From Cristatella mucedo (Eukaryota; Bryozoa; Phylactolaemata; Cristatellidae), in the NCBI GenBank assembly GCA_009760855.2, contig WPIO01000141.1, forward strand, positions 371,501 to 435,500: 64,000 nucleotides of DNA. Direction: 5' to 3'. The notes beneath the pieces were generated by a model that was not told where the DNA came from, did no database searches, and worked only from the letters and a program-made list of their open reading frames with translations. This document shows positions 48,040 through 59,484 of this stretch, piece by piece. The position numbers were made by a program, and so were the translations under genes. The stretch's first letter is position 1, and each line of letters begins with the position of its first letter.

Positions 48040-48617
48040 CCATTAATAATAATAATGCACTTGATAAAGCGCCCTCAGAGAACTCAATCTCTTTCTAGGA
48101 GCTTTACATTTGCTGCAAAGAGAAACGCGATTGAATGGTGAGTGATATCACTCTTGATAAACGGCATGAATAACATGGTTAGGGGTGACATGCACAGGGT
48201 CAGCATGCAAGTGTATTTAGTGGCAGCATGCAACAGTGTCACCATGCATAAACACATAAAAAACGAATCAGAGGGACCCACTAATTGCTTTGCTAAATAG
48301 GTACGTTTTTAAGTTCTTTTTAAATGTGGTCAAGTCAGGGGATGTGACGCAAGTCGGGAGTGAGTTCCAGGCTTTGGGAGCATGCGAACTAAATGCATGG
48401 TCCCTACGCGCTTTTGAGGTTTGTATGAGGTATTTGTAAACTGCTGGATTCCGAAAAGCTGCTGGTACGATGCCTGGTGGCCTGGTGGGGGAGTATAACT
48501 GAGAGATAGGCTGGACCGAAAGAATGAAGTGACAAAAAAGTGAGTGACGAAACCTTGAAGTCGATGCGCTGTTTGACTGGTAGCCAATGCAGGTCGGCGA
48601 GAAGTGGTTTAATGTGG
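48040..48617 (-). mobile_element. LINE family A 3' end
   Basis: AAT repeats, agcgccctcagagaactcaa, the full 3' UTR and the reversed C-terminal ORF up to gtcggcgagaagtggtttaa. Confidence 0.88.
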
Positions 48618-48896
48618 AGCTTTACGGGAATTCACTACCGACGCACGTCACAGCGTCTCTTGACATGACGACATTTAGAAAGATGCTTAAAACGCACCGA
48701 TTTATTACATCATTTGATAGGTCTTTGTGATTCATCTTTCGTGTGCATGTACCTGCTCACAATGTGCCTGCTGCGTGGGGATGTTACCACCAATCGCTTG
48801 GTAACGCTTTCTATTATTTACAGCATCTGCAAGAAAAAGTCTCCCAGAAGAAGACTCGGTTCTCTGAGGGCGCAATACAAATGTAATACTATTATT
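48618..48896 (+). mobile_element. LINE-A-like 3' end, diverged subfamily
   Basis: Opposite orientation to its left neighbour: catttagaaagatgcttaaa, tgattcatctttcgtgtgca, ctctgagggcgcaatacaaa and ATTATT. About a third of positions differ from family A by eye. Confidence 0.65.
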
Positions 48897-50454
48897 ACAG
48901 CTAGTTGCAAAAGTGTATCAATAACGTTCGATCAAAGAACCCGTGGGAATCACTAATGAAGGGTTAGTAGCATGCACAGTATCAAGCAATCAAATACCGT
49001 TTAGGCCGTGCATGCTGAAGCAACCATAAAGACAATCATGGCCACCAGTCAGTGAGCCCTCAGGGTAGTAATTTGCCATTAGCTCATATATATGTAAGTA
49101 CACAAAGCACATGGAAAGGAAGAAAAGACTAAACACTGGAAAAGGAACAGCTCGCCAGAACAGATGCGTCTTTATCTGAGACTTATACCATACAAGCCAT
49201 TGCAGCCAAAGAGTAGCCGGAAGTGAATATCTGACTGTGAGGGCATACGAGCGAGTGGATAGGAGTCCATAGGAGTGGAGCACAATTTAGTGTGAGGGTC
49301 GGCCAGATTACTAGAAGGTGAGGGGCGGGTGGTTCGAAGGCACTCTGGGTGAAGCACTGAGGCCGGAGAGGTCAAGGCTGGTACCAGCGAGTGAAGCTCA
49401 CACTAAAACGCTTGCAGTTGGTGCAAAGCTCTGCGGCTTGATCTGTGACCGTTGTCAAAATTGCCTCTACACCAGCTCCCACCGATCTGCACCAGCTCCC
49501 ATTAAAGTGACATATTGACGTCAAGCTCAACTGTCAATCACTATCAGGTCTCCCCACCCACTTACTTCAAATTACGCCTAAATAATTCCACCATTGCATT
49601 AGCCGCTCCCCTAACTCAAAAGTCGTTCAACTGATGTATATCGATGCTATTTCCTTGGTTGTGGCTGCGAGAGGTGAGACCGACATTTAAATTCTCAATT
49701 AAATTTAAATTTTTAAAATTTAAATTCGCATTTAAATTCTCAGGTGCCAGAGACAAGCTGCACGGGCAGCATCTGCTGCAGCAGATCGGGTTTACCCAAA
49801 CGAATAATATGCGCTTACTCTTGGGCTATTATGCCGACGACTTTTCTATGCAAAACTTTTGAACGTACCTAATCGCTGGATTACTACTTGGAGCCGGGAA
49901 CGGGAAATCAATTTGCCACGTCAATTGATGTAAGTAAAATTGGGATAGGGGCGGAAACCAATACGAATAAGTTTGATGACCTCACAATGCTGCAATCGCA
50001 TTTCTTTGAACCGTCGCCACCCTAGAGCTTCTATTCCTACCCTACACGTGGCTAAGCTAGTTACACCTCTTCATCGATCCCCAGACAGACCGGAAGCGTG
50101 ACCCGGACAGACCGGAAGCGTGCTGCAGTTAAACCAGTCTAGAGAGAATCTATCGACGCTCTACCGATTCAGCATCAGCTTTGAGCCTAGCCGACCGTCG
50201 GGTGAGTAATCCTGCGACGTGTCACCCCCACCCCACTCACGGCGCATTGACGACATTTTCCGCCTGCCAGGCGCAGAATTAAGTAAAACTCCCCAGCAAG
50301 AATTTTAGCAATCGAGCGGCGCCTGAAGCTCGACGAGACTGGCCGCCGGGTTGCAATCCCCCGGCCCCCCTCCCCCGCTGCCGCCGGTCTTAGAACTCGG
50401 GTAAGGCGTTCGCACTTTGCTACCGAGGTCACAGGGTTTATGGCCTTGCAGCAG
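48897..50454. other. intergenic, mostly unassigned
   Basis: Contains a short RT-like trace near 49405-49500 (gcagttggtgcaaagctctg), an ATTTAAA-rich self-complementary stretch at 49685-49742 and a direct repeat of cagaccggaagcgtg at about 50086 and 50107. Confidence 0.4.
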
Positions 50455-50805
50455 GCAATCCGTTATTACTCCCTCCCGACCTACGTCAGAACAACCCCTG
50501 ACCTGACCACATTTAAAAAGAACTTAAAAAACACCTATTTAGGACAGCATTTAGTGGGTCCCTGTGATTCGTCCTTGATGTGCTTATGCGTGCTGACACT
50601 GTGCAAGCTGCCACTAACCACATTTGCATGCTGACCCTGTGTATGTCACCCCTAACCCTGTTATTAATTTTGTTTGTTTATCAAGCATGATATTACTCAT
50701 CATTCAATTGCATTTAATTTTGCAGCAAATGTAAAGCGTCTAGAGAGAGATTGAGTTCTCTGAGGGCGCTTTATCAAGTGCATTGTTACTATTATTATTA
50801 TTGCC
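50455..50805 (+). mobile_element. LINE family A 3' end
   Basis: ctcccgacctacgtcagaac, gacctgaccacatttaaaaa and gtgggtccctgtgattcgtc, then the full 3' UTR and a TTATT tail. Little diverged. Confidence 0.9.
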
Positions 50806-51144
50806 CCTGGCCAGCGGCGGCAGCCGCAGAGCTATTCTGTGACTTCTCGCAATCGGAAAAGCCGACATTGCGACGATACTTGTTTTACTCACGCTTGAAG
50901 CGAAAGCGGATGAGGTTGGCCGCTCTTTCCAAGTTGCCGACAGCCCGACAACCAGTGCATGCTGTACGTCTCAGGAGCCGCTCGCTTGAGCTGAGTGGCT
51001 GCTAAAGCTAGATTAACTTCCTCAGGGGTTCTCGTACTCGAAGCCAAGCGAACGCTTTGACCGGAAATGCGGCGAAAATAGTACACGGAAATACGTAAAA
51101 TTAATAACAAAAATAGCACACTCGTATACCACCCTCGAAGGATG
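50806..51144. other. intergenic, unassigned
   Basis: Moderately CpG-containing sequence with no supported gene. Confidence 0.4.
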
Positions 51145-51212
51145 ACGTCGAGTCACGAATGTCGAGACGTCAGTTGGGAGTGAGTTCCGGGCTCTTGGAT
51201 CTTACGAACTGA

Positions 51213-51413
51213 GCCGTGGTGGCGCACTAGGTGAGGCGGTTGCTTTTCACGACCTCGGTCCCGATGTCGTGGGTTCTAATCCTGCAGTGGGCGATCCTTT
51301 ATCGCCATTGCAAGCGGTGGTGATTAATTATGATGGCCTTAAAAGGCTTTTCTGTCGCTATGCAAAAAGAGGCTGTTAAATCAGCTAGTATTTAATTATT
51401 TTTTTTTTAATTT
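51213..51413 (+). mobile_element. SINE B with 6-bp target-site duplication
   Basis: Full element from gccgtggtggcgcactaggt to aaatcagctagtatttaatt plus a T-rich end. It is flanked by aactga at 51207-51212 and 51414-51419. Confidence 0.92.
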
Positions 51414-52420
51414 AACTGAAGGCACGGCCTCCTAAGGATTTGAGATTCATACCAGGTATAGCTATTCGTTTAGATTCCCAAGAGCAGGTGGTACGATGTC
51501 TAGCCTGATAAAGAAGTAGTTCTTTTAGGTAGGGTGGAGCCAGAGAACGACAGGACCTAAAAGTGAGTGTAAGAAGCTTGAAGTCAATGAGCTGCTGATT
51601 TGGAGCTCATTCAGGTCGGTGAGAAGTGGTGCGATATGTGGCAGCTGTGATTCAGCAGCTGCAATGCTCACGAAAGACAAGCCTAGCTGCCGATTTTTGT
51701 TCCTAACGCAAGCACCTGATTGCAAACGCCGGTGAACTAATAAGTAGTTAGTTACTGAAGTCGAGACGGAACGTCTCAAATACATGGGCCAAATTGGATG
51801 CAGTCTCCCTGTCTAAGCAAACCCAAATTTTAGGAATGTTATGTAGCTGAAAGTAGGCAGACTTGACTGCGGAGCTGATGTGGTTATCTAGTGCAATGTC
51901 ACATTGGAATGAGACGTCTAGATTTTGTGCAGATGCAAGAGGAAATATGCTGGTAGAGCCGATTTTGAGCGTCAGATTTTCCAAAATCTAAGCCTCTCTT
52001 GGTTTGCCCACAACTAGTTTGCCCACAACTAGTAAGTTGGTTTTATCGTCATTCAATTCAAAAAAGTTTGGTATCGTCAAAGTGAGCATGTCAGCAATAC
52101 ATGGTGAGAGGTAGTTAAGAGAATAATTTGACGCTTGAGGGCTGGGAAGGATCAGAGCAAAGGTACAACCGAGTGTCATTTGCATAGAAGTGAAAGCCTG
52201 GCTTGTTCTTAGCCATCACTCCGGCAAGAGGCATAGTATAAACTGTGGAAAGATGAGGACCAAGCAGGGAGCCCTGAGCTACCCGTACTTCAGTTGTTCC
52301 TAGGATGATCTTTGTCATGTCAATTCACATCAATACACTGAAGTCTCCCACTGAGATAGGACTGAACCATTGCGGTGCAGTGCCAGCGATGCCCAGGTAA
52401 GGTGAGAAGCGCTCAAGAAA

Positions 52421-52585
52421 AAATCTTAGCTGACTTAACGGTCTCTTTTGTATACACGGTAGAAGAAATTGGATGGCACCGCCGCTTGTAGATGGCAATG
52501 AAGGATTGCTCGACTGCAGCTGGATTCAAACCCACGACCTCGGCGGTAAAGAGCCAGCACCTTACCTCCCGGGCTATCACGGCTC
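52421..52585 (-). mobile_element. SINE B nested in LINE A
   Basis: Reverse copy: cttagctgacttaacggtct, gctggattcaaacccacgac and ctcccgggctatcacggctc. LINE A resumes with gacttgttgatcaatagtat. Confidence 0.88.
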
Positions 52586-52680
52586 AGTAAACGACTTGTT
52601 GATCAATAGTATCAAACGCTGCCGAAAGATCAATACATGAAAGGGCCACCCGGACAGCTGAAAAGTCGAGGTTCGTCTTG

Positions 52681-53398
52681 ACGAAGAACAACTATAATAA
52701 ACCGTACTCCGTTTCCTGTCACCTGTCTCTGCTGTTCAGTTTGGCCACGCCCACCGAGCGGGCGAGCAAGCGGGCCGCCATTTGGCAGCTTGCCCGTCGG
52801 TTGGCGACAGCAACCGATCTAGCTCTCTGCGTTCATCGCGACGGTCTGAATACTAATTATCTGGCCTACTCAGCTGTCCTCCCCTGACCGAACCTCGAAG
52901 CAGCATAATGAAGTTAAGCAAGTACCCCGTCAGCGCCCGCCTGCTGGCCCCTACCTTTCGTAGCCGGCCGCTGACCCAGGCGAACGACTAAGCTGAGCGA
53001 TGATGATCTTGTAAATCGGTTCCTCCCATCGGAGCGCGGTCGCTGTAGAAGAGAGAGCTACGGGTTCGAAATCGGCTTACGGGAGTCATGAGTTCACCGA
53101 GAGTGCACTGAGAAAACACTAAGACCACAGCACTAGGCAGAGATGGCCTCACAGAGGCTAGAGTTACCGCGAGGAGGCACTGTAAACTTGGAATAGGACG
53201 TGCAGCCCGCCGAGAGGCCTCGGCCCGCTGCTCCTCTCAACCCTGACCGCCCACGCGACGAGTAGCGAGCGACAAAGCGCACCGCCAAAGCGAGAGCTGC
53301 GGCTGGCGGCCATATTTTCAGTTAGTTCAGGGCTGGAAGCAGCTGCCAGCTCACTTTGCAGGTCCGATAGGTTCCCGGATTGCACTGATTTACCACGA
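52681..53398. other. CpG-rich intergenic segment, no gene recognised
   Basis: High GC and CpG at 52740-53350. It contains gccgccatttggc near 52777 and ggcggccatattttcag near 53305, both resembling YY1 sites. An unrecognised first exon or promoter is possible. Confidence 0.35.
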
Positions 53399-55290
53399 TA
53401 ATATTAATAATAACACACTTGATAAAGCGCCCTCAGAGAACTGAATCTCTTTCTAGGCTCGCTTCACATTTGCGGCACAGGGAAAAGAGGAAGCATGGTT
53501 AGTAGTAGCATGCCCAATAAACTACAAGAAAAGCATGGTTAGTAGTAGCATGCCCAATAAACTACAAGTAAAGCATGGTTAGTAGTAGCATGCCCAATAA
53601 ACTACAAGAAAAGCACGGTTAGGAGTGACATGCTTGGGGTCGGCATGCAAGTGTGGTTAGTGGCTGCATGCACAGTGTTAGCACACATAAGCACATACAG
53701 GACGAATCACAGAGAGAGACCCACAAATGATGTTACAAATAGGTGCATTTTAATTTCTTTTTAAATGTGGTCAAGTCAGGGAGCATACGAACTAAAAGCA
53801 CGGTCTCCAAAAGATTTAAGGTTTGTACGAAGCACAGGTAAACAGATAGATTCCGAAAAGCAGGTGGTACGATGCTTAGCCTGGTGAGGAAGTAGATCTG
53901 ATAGGTAGGCTGGAGCCAAAGAATGAAGGGACATAAAAGTGAGCGACAAGACCTTGAAGTCGATGCGTTGCTTGACTGGTAGCTAGGGCAGGTCGGCGAG
54001 AAGTAGAGGGACGGCAACTGTGACGCTCACGAGAGAAAAGCCTAGTCTGCTGCAGAATTTTGCATCGGCTGTAAGTGCCTAATTACACATGTCGGTAGAC
54101 CAGCAAGCAGTGAGTTACAGAAGTCAAGACGGGATGTCACAAATGCATGGACCAACTTAGATGTGGTATCCCTGCCTAAAAAATCCCGAATGTTAGCAAT
54201 GTTATGTAGCTGAAAGTAGGTAAACTTGCCCATGGGGCTGATGTGGTCGTCTAGCGAAAGGTCACTTTGTAACATGACACCTAGATTTCGTGCAGATTCA
54301 ACAGGAGATATGCTGGCAGAGCCAATTTTGAGTATTAGCCTTTCCAATTTACGAATCACGCTTGGTTTTCCCATAACTAGCAAGTTAGTTTTATCATCGG
54401 TTAGTTAAGGAAAATTCGCTGCCATCTATGTGTGGTTGTCATCAATGCATGCAGCAAGGGAGTTGAGAGATTTTGACGTCCTGGAGGGTTGGGAGGGATC
54501 AATGCAAAGATACAACTAGGTGTCATCTGCATAGAAGTGAAAGCCTAGATTGTGCTTGGCAATCATATCGGCATGAGGGAGAGTATAAACCGTGAAAAGA
54601 ACCGGACCTACCACGGAGCTCTGAGGTACCTCATATTTCAGAGGTACTTCGCATGATCTTTGTCCATTCACATCAATACTCTGGAGTCTCTCACCGAGAT
54701 AGGACCTGAACCCTTGCGGAGGAGTGTCAGTGATGCCCAGACGAGATAAGAGGCGCTCTAGAAGGACTTGGTGATTGATATTATCAAAAGCTGCCGAAAT
54801 ATCGGGCAAAACAAGAAGAGACACTCTACCCATGTCTGCATTCCTAAGTAGGTCATTGTACACCCGAAGCAGTGTTGACTCTGTGGGGTGATTAACTCTA
54901 AAGCCAGACTGGAACTTACTAGCAAGGTTTGAAGTTTCAATGTATGAGTTCAGCTCGTCTGCTGCAACTCGTCCCAGTGCCTTTGATTGTAATGGTAGAA
55001 GGGAGACTTGGCAGTAGTTGCTGAAGTTCTCTTGGTCTAGTGTCGCTTTCTTGAGTAGTGGCCTGACTACAGCCTTTTTGAGAGGTGCTGGAACATGACC
55101 TGAGGCATATGACATATTAAATATGCTAGCTATGCATGGCAACAGCAGATCAATGCATCGTTGAAGCAGGACAGTGGGAATAGGGTCCAAAGGACTAGTT
55201 GTCTTCCTTGATTATGGAACATGCTAACTCACAAAGGACAGCGAAGAAGCTGGTGGCACCTTTTCTTTGGCCCAGTCAAGTGAGGTAATA
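53399..55290 (-). mobile_element. LINE family A, long copy (RT to tail)
   Basis: Reverse copy with ATT tail, 3' UTR, C-terminal domain (54042-54383) and a 225-codon open RT segment (54516-55190: VVRPLLKKATLDQENFSNYC, LERLLSRLGIT, SSVVGPVLFTVYTLPHADMI, HFYADDT). One invariant position of the RT block is altered (VPQSS for VPQGS), so the copy is unlikely to be active. A 40-bp tandem triplication lies in its 3' UTR. Confidence 0.92.
53491..53610. repeat. 40-bp tandem repeat, three copies, in LINE A 3' UTR
   Basis: Unit starting aagcatggttagtagtagca repeats at 53491, 53531 and 53571. A diverged fourth start is at 53611. Confidence 0.95.
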
Positions 55291-55954
55291 AAGGATGGTG
55301 GTGATCGACGTCTTACTAAAAGCATACACACTAACAGCATACGTGCATGTTTTTGGGCTGTCAAAAAAAATTTTCATGCAATTTTCAAAACTTTGGTATG
55401 CCTGGCTTTGCACGAAACCGCCTTATTACCTGAACAAATTTACAGCGACAGGGGGGAGGCGGCCATACTGCCAGGATTTGTTTGCTTGCGTTATCTCTTC
55501 TGAGGTAGCGACCTATGTAGTTACCTATGGTAGCTACCCTTTCTAGGCACAAATTGATAGGTAAATCTCAAATTTGAGTGAATATTTTCGTTCACCATCA
55601 GTATAAAAGAACCTATTAAAACGGCTTGGCGTTATGTGCACGTTTATAAACGAGACGAAATACAGGCGACACATTTTAACCAATGACTCGGAATGCAGAC
55701 GACAGATCAAACATACAGAGGAACTCGCTGCAGCCTTCGTCTGCTTCATTCCATCATCGCCTAAAGGCGGCGAAAGAAGCCCAACTGTCTAAAAAACGGG
55801 CCGGATTCATGGCACGAAGAATGGGTGGCCAACTCACCGACCGATTGCCTGACTACACAAGTACACACGCGTACGCAAGTGCGAGATCTCCCTCCCGAGC
55901 CATGTGTGCTAAAATCCTTAGGAAAATCGTCTACCTATACCCCGTACGAACCTC
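55291..55954. other. intergenic, nothing recognised
   Basis: A TATA-like tcagtataaaagaacc near 55598 is isolated. Open frames lack known domains. Confidence 0.45.
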
Positions 55955-56327
55955 ATCCTTTTGAGACAGTGCCTTTAGTTCGTACGCTCTCAAAGTATGG
56001 AACTCACTCCAGACTTGCGTCACGGCATCTCTTGACTTGACCACATTAAAAAAAAGAAACGCATCTATTCATCATGGCGAGTCCATATGATTCGTCCTTT
56101 ATGAGCTTATGAGTGCTGACATTGTGCATGCTGCCACTGTGCATGCTGCCACTAACCATACTTGCATGCTGACCCTGTGCATGTTCCCCTAACCATGCTA
56201 TTCATGTTTTTTATTGAACATGCTACCACTAACCGTTCGATCGTGCTTCCTTTGCAGCATATGTAAAGCTCATAGAAAGAGATTTAGTCCTGTGAGGGCG
56301 CTATGTCATTATTATTATTATTATTAA
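55955..56327 (+). mobile_element. LINE family A 3' end
   Basis: gcctttagttcgtacgctct, gcgtcacggcatctcttgac, a partly duplicated gtgcatgctgccact and a tail with gagggcgctatgtc and ATT repeats. Confidence 0.85.
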
Positions 56328-56414
56328 GGCGATGTGGAACGTGTAGATTTTAGTCCGTGACTACCGACATGCGCGACGGAGCGCATTTAAATACGGGGTG
56401 CACAAATGAAAGCG

Positions 56415-56612
56415 AGAGGAAGTAAGGAAGGAATTAAGGCAAGAAGGAAGGAAGGAAGGAAGGAAGCAGGAAGGAAATAATGAAGAAAGGAAGGAAGCAG
56501 GAAGAAAAGCAGGAATACAGGCAGGAAGGAAGGAATGAATGAAAGAAGGAAGCAGGAAGGAAAGCAGGAATACAGGCACGAAAGAAGAAAGGAACGAAGG
56601 AAGGAAGGCTGG
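56415..56612 (+). repeat. GGAA-rich polypurine tract
   Basis: About 200 bases of (GGAA)n with AGCA interruptions, almost pure purine on this strand, just left of the CpG island. Confidence 0.95.
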
Positions 56613-56639
56613 AGGGAAGCGAGGCGAGGCAGACGCTAG

Positions 56640-58712
56640 AGCCGGAAACAGCGAGCGGCGCCGCGATCGGCTCTCGGGCGGCGGCCAGCAGGGCGCGCCA
56701 CGAGCCGCTGAGTGGCGCTGCGCGCTGACCCGTGCCGGCTGCGTGCGATGCGCAGTTGCCGCGGCCAAGGGGCCGCCGCTCCGCCATGGGCGGCGGCGCC
56801 TTGGCCGCGGCGACTGCACGATTGGTGGCAGCCCCGCTGCGTTCGCAAACTCCTCTCCTTAGCCACCGCCGACGCCGCCGCCGCCGTCGAGTCCGAGCGA
56901 CGAAGCCCCGGCGACGACGACGACGCACAGGGCTACGGCGACCGCCCAGCCGCGGCAGCCAGCAGCGACAGCCCGCCGACCAGTAGCCGCCCGCCGCCTA
57001 CGGGCGGCTACTGGTCGCTGACCGCCGCTCGTTGCGGACAAGCGCCGAAGCCGTCAGCGAATACACTGTGCATTCGCTAGGCCGCCTTAGCACTCGTCGT
57101 GAGCGCGGGTGCGTCGTGCGGCACTGCCAGGGTCGTCGGAAAGCCGAAAGCACGGGACCGAACGACGCGGTAGCTGCCAACCAGCCGGATGGGACCCTAA
57201 TGGGGCCACCTTTCAAAAAGGGGTGCTCGGACCGCAGGACGCCTCTCTCGCGGAAGCGCCCGCTTCCCAGCCGCAGGCTGCAGGGTCATTTCCGGTTAGC
57301 GCACGCGTAGACTCGCGTCCGAATTCAGTACTTCTTCAGCCAGTCTCTCGCTCACGCGCCGACCTTTCGACGGCAAAAGGTGGCGATTCCGCGTATTCGC
57401 TAGGTGCTAGCAGAGCGCTGGAGCGGGCGCCGTTGCAGGTGCGAATGTCCGTGCAGGCGCGGACGCGGTCAAGCAGTCGGGAGCGTTCGAGCGCACGTCT
57501 CCTTTGAGCGCTCCAGACGAGCCTTTCACACGTTGGCAGGGCTGCGCTCGAGGCGCGCCGGAACGCATGCGCAATGACCCGCAACCACTCAGCTGGTCGG
57601 CAGTTGCCTGTCCGCGGGCTGCGGCGACTGCACTGCGCCCTGAGAGTTTGCTAAATTATTCCGGAAGAACTTTGCAACGCCGAAGGTCAATTTCGCGTTA
57701 TAAGCCCTGCCACTCGGATAGAGTAGGAACGCTCTACTTGCAAACGCCTAGTTATACGTACGATTGCGTTAGCGTTCCTGCGAGACGCGGGCTCCGACGT
57801 GTGGCGGAGGGGGCTTACACAAGGTGTGTTGAGGGGGGACCTGTAGTCTAATGAGAGATGCCCGCGTATAGTGCTAATAATAAGCACTTTTCGGAATGAG
57901 CTAGAACGCATCGCTGGCCGCCCTCAGTCTCTCGGCGATTTCAGCTCTCAAAACTTGGGCAACGTTTGGCGGCGCATTCACGTCCGCTCAGCTCGGCTAG
58001 CACAGAAGCGCCGCGCGCTCGCGCGGCGTCCTCTACGGATGCGGCTCGGACCGGCCAGTCGTTAGGACTACTGACCACGTGACACCCGACACTGGAGCCC
58101 TTAAGCGAGGTCACGACGGCATTGATATTTTTGGGAGCCCGCCAGAAAGCGAAGCCCAGAGCGCACGAACGCACCTCGGCTCGGTGAGGCGGCCGGCGCA
58201 TTCTGGCATTTCTCTGGTTCGCAACCGTAAACAAAAGAGCCTGCTGCGACCTTGACATTGTCGGGCGGTTTTGTACACGGCGTGAGCTGACCGTGCGTCG
58301 GGGCGACTAGCGGCGGCCGGCGCGCCCTGCCCTTACCGCTTGCTTGACGAGATCGCGCCGCCTTCTCGGCTGCCGCCGCACGTACCCGGGGCGCCGCGAC
58401 CCCGGACGCCGTCGTTGCGACGATTCGAACGCCGTAGCGAGACGCCCGCCGTCAGCACGTGCGCTAGAGCGGGCGCGCCTCGTCTGTCTGCGCCAGCGAG
58501 ACAGTCCGCCGCCGGCCGCCCGACGTCCTCCGGGAGCCGCAGCCCGTACGTCGCCGTCTCGTCGCGGTGAGAGGGGCGACGGCTCAAGACCGAACCTCCG
58601 GATCGTGCCGCCGCCGCCGGGCTTCGAGGCGACGCTAGGCCAGCCGGACTAGAAGGCGAGGAGCCTCGAGGTCGAGTAGGAGGAAGGAAGCAGCGCCGGA
58701 GCGGTCGGAGCG
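56640..58712 (+). promoter_or_regulatory. CpG island upstream of SLC25A29-like copy 2
   Basis: About 2 kb of very high GC and CpG density with many GCGC and CCGCCG motifs, running to the start codon at 58713 and slightly beyond. Long frames on both strands are compositional. It is a probable promoter and 5' UTR; the transcription start is not determined. An unrecognised divergent transcript on the minus strand is possible. Confidence 0.6.
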
Positions 58713-58752
58713 ATGGAGACGCTGCACGACTTTGGCGCCGGATGCGTGGGAG
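58713..58752 (+). CDS. SLC25A29: SLC25A29-like carrier, copy 2, exon 1
   Basis: Encodes METLHDFGAGCVGG with the final glycine split before donor gtgagc. Length, phase and boundaries equal those of exon 1 of copy 1 at 25269. 34 of 40 bases match, and the only protein change is Ile5 to His. Upstream is a CpG island. The preceding gagcgatgg gives a reasonable start context. It is the first exon of a tandem paralogue whose exon 2 follows 2.7 kb downstream. The predicted role is the same as copy 1, a mitochondrial inner-membrane carrier for basic amino acids. The gene is cut by the right edge of the window. Confidence 0.88.
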
Positions 58753-59484
58753 GTGAGCGAGTGGCGCCGTCGCGCGCAGGTGCTCGCAGGTGCGAACTTG
58801 GGCGAACTCGTCTGCGATGACTGCGACCGCCCGCAGTCGGGCCGCCCGAATGGACACTCGCGAGTGAGAGCCCGATCGCGGCCGGAGGGAGGGAGGAAGG
58901 GGAGAGTGGGCGGAGGGATCGGCTGTTGACGTCTTGTAAGTTGGCAGTGGCAGTCGCGGCTGCTGGCACTTCCTCGGGGCTGTTCACTGGCTCGCCTCAA
59001 ATGATGAGCGCATTGTTCGGACTGAGCGAGTCAATTGTTAAGGCTTTTCGAGCCGCGCGCCCCAGCCGTCCAATACCAGGAGAGGGTAAGAGTGAGGTTA
59101 GTCACATGGGTGGCATGGTCTATACGGTAGGCGTAGCCTTAGGGTAGCATTCAGCCTCACTCCCATGTTGGGCAGGGCTAGGGTGTGATTCGCTGCCAGC
59201 CAATCGGATCTGCCTTACCATTGAGCACTGGTATAACCAAGGGGCCGAGGGTCATATATCCCCAAGCACAGGATCGGGGGGGGGGGAGGGGGCGCCAAAA
59301 TGGGTTAATAATACTTTTGAAATTTTTTATATCACATCTAGCGAAGACATTGCTGGGCAGCTGAGGGGGCTCCGAGCTGGAAGAAATCAAGTCGGAAGTT
59401 GCAGTGTCTGTCTGCCAGTAATGTATTTGAAAATTATTTCCAAGTGCAAAGTACGTCCCCCGGGCACACAATATTCTCGAAACT
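58753..59484. other. intron 1 of carrier copy 2, left part
   Basis: The CpG island fades by about 58990. A run of G (about 59276-59286) is present. No repeat family recognised. Confidence 0.5.

Larger units (their letters stand above)
51145..52680 (-). mobile_element. LINE family A, split by two SINE B insertions
   Basis: Reverse RT and C-terminal region: 51525-51785, then 51748-51984 (LENLTLKIGSTSI-type), then 52115-52318 (YANDTRLYLCSDPSQPSS). SINE B copies sit at 51213-51413 and about 52421-52585. The LINE coding order continues across each. Confidence 0.85.

Noticed and set aside
56640-58650. Several long ORFs on both strands in the CpG island as genes
   Set aside because: All are Arg/Ala/Pro-rich compositional frames without recognised domains; GC-rich DNA has few stops.
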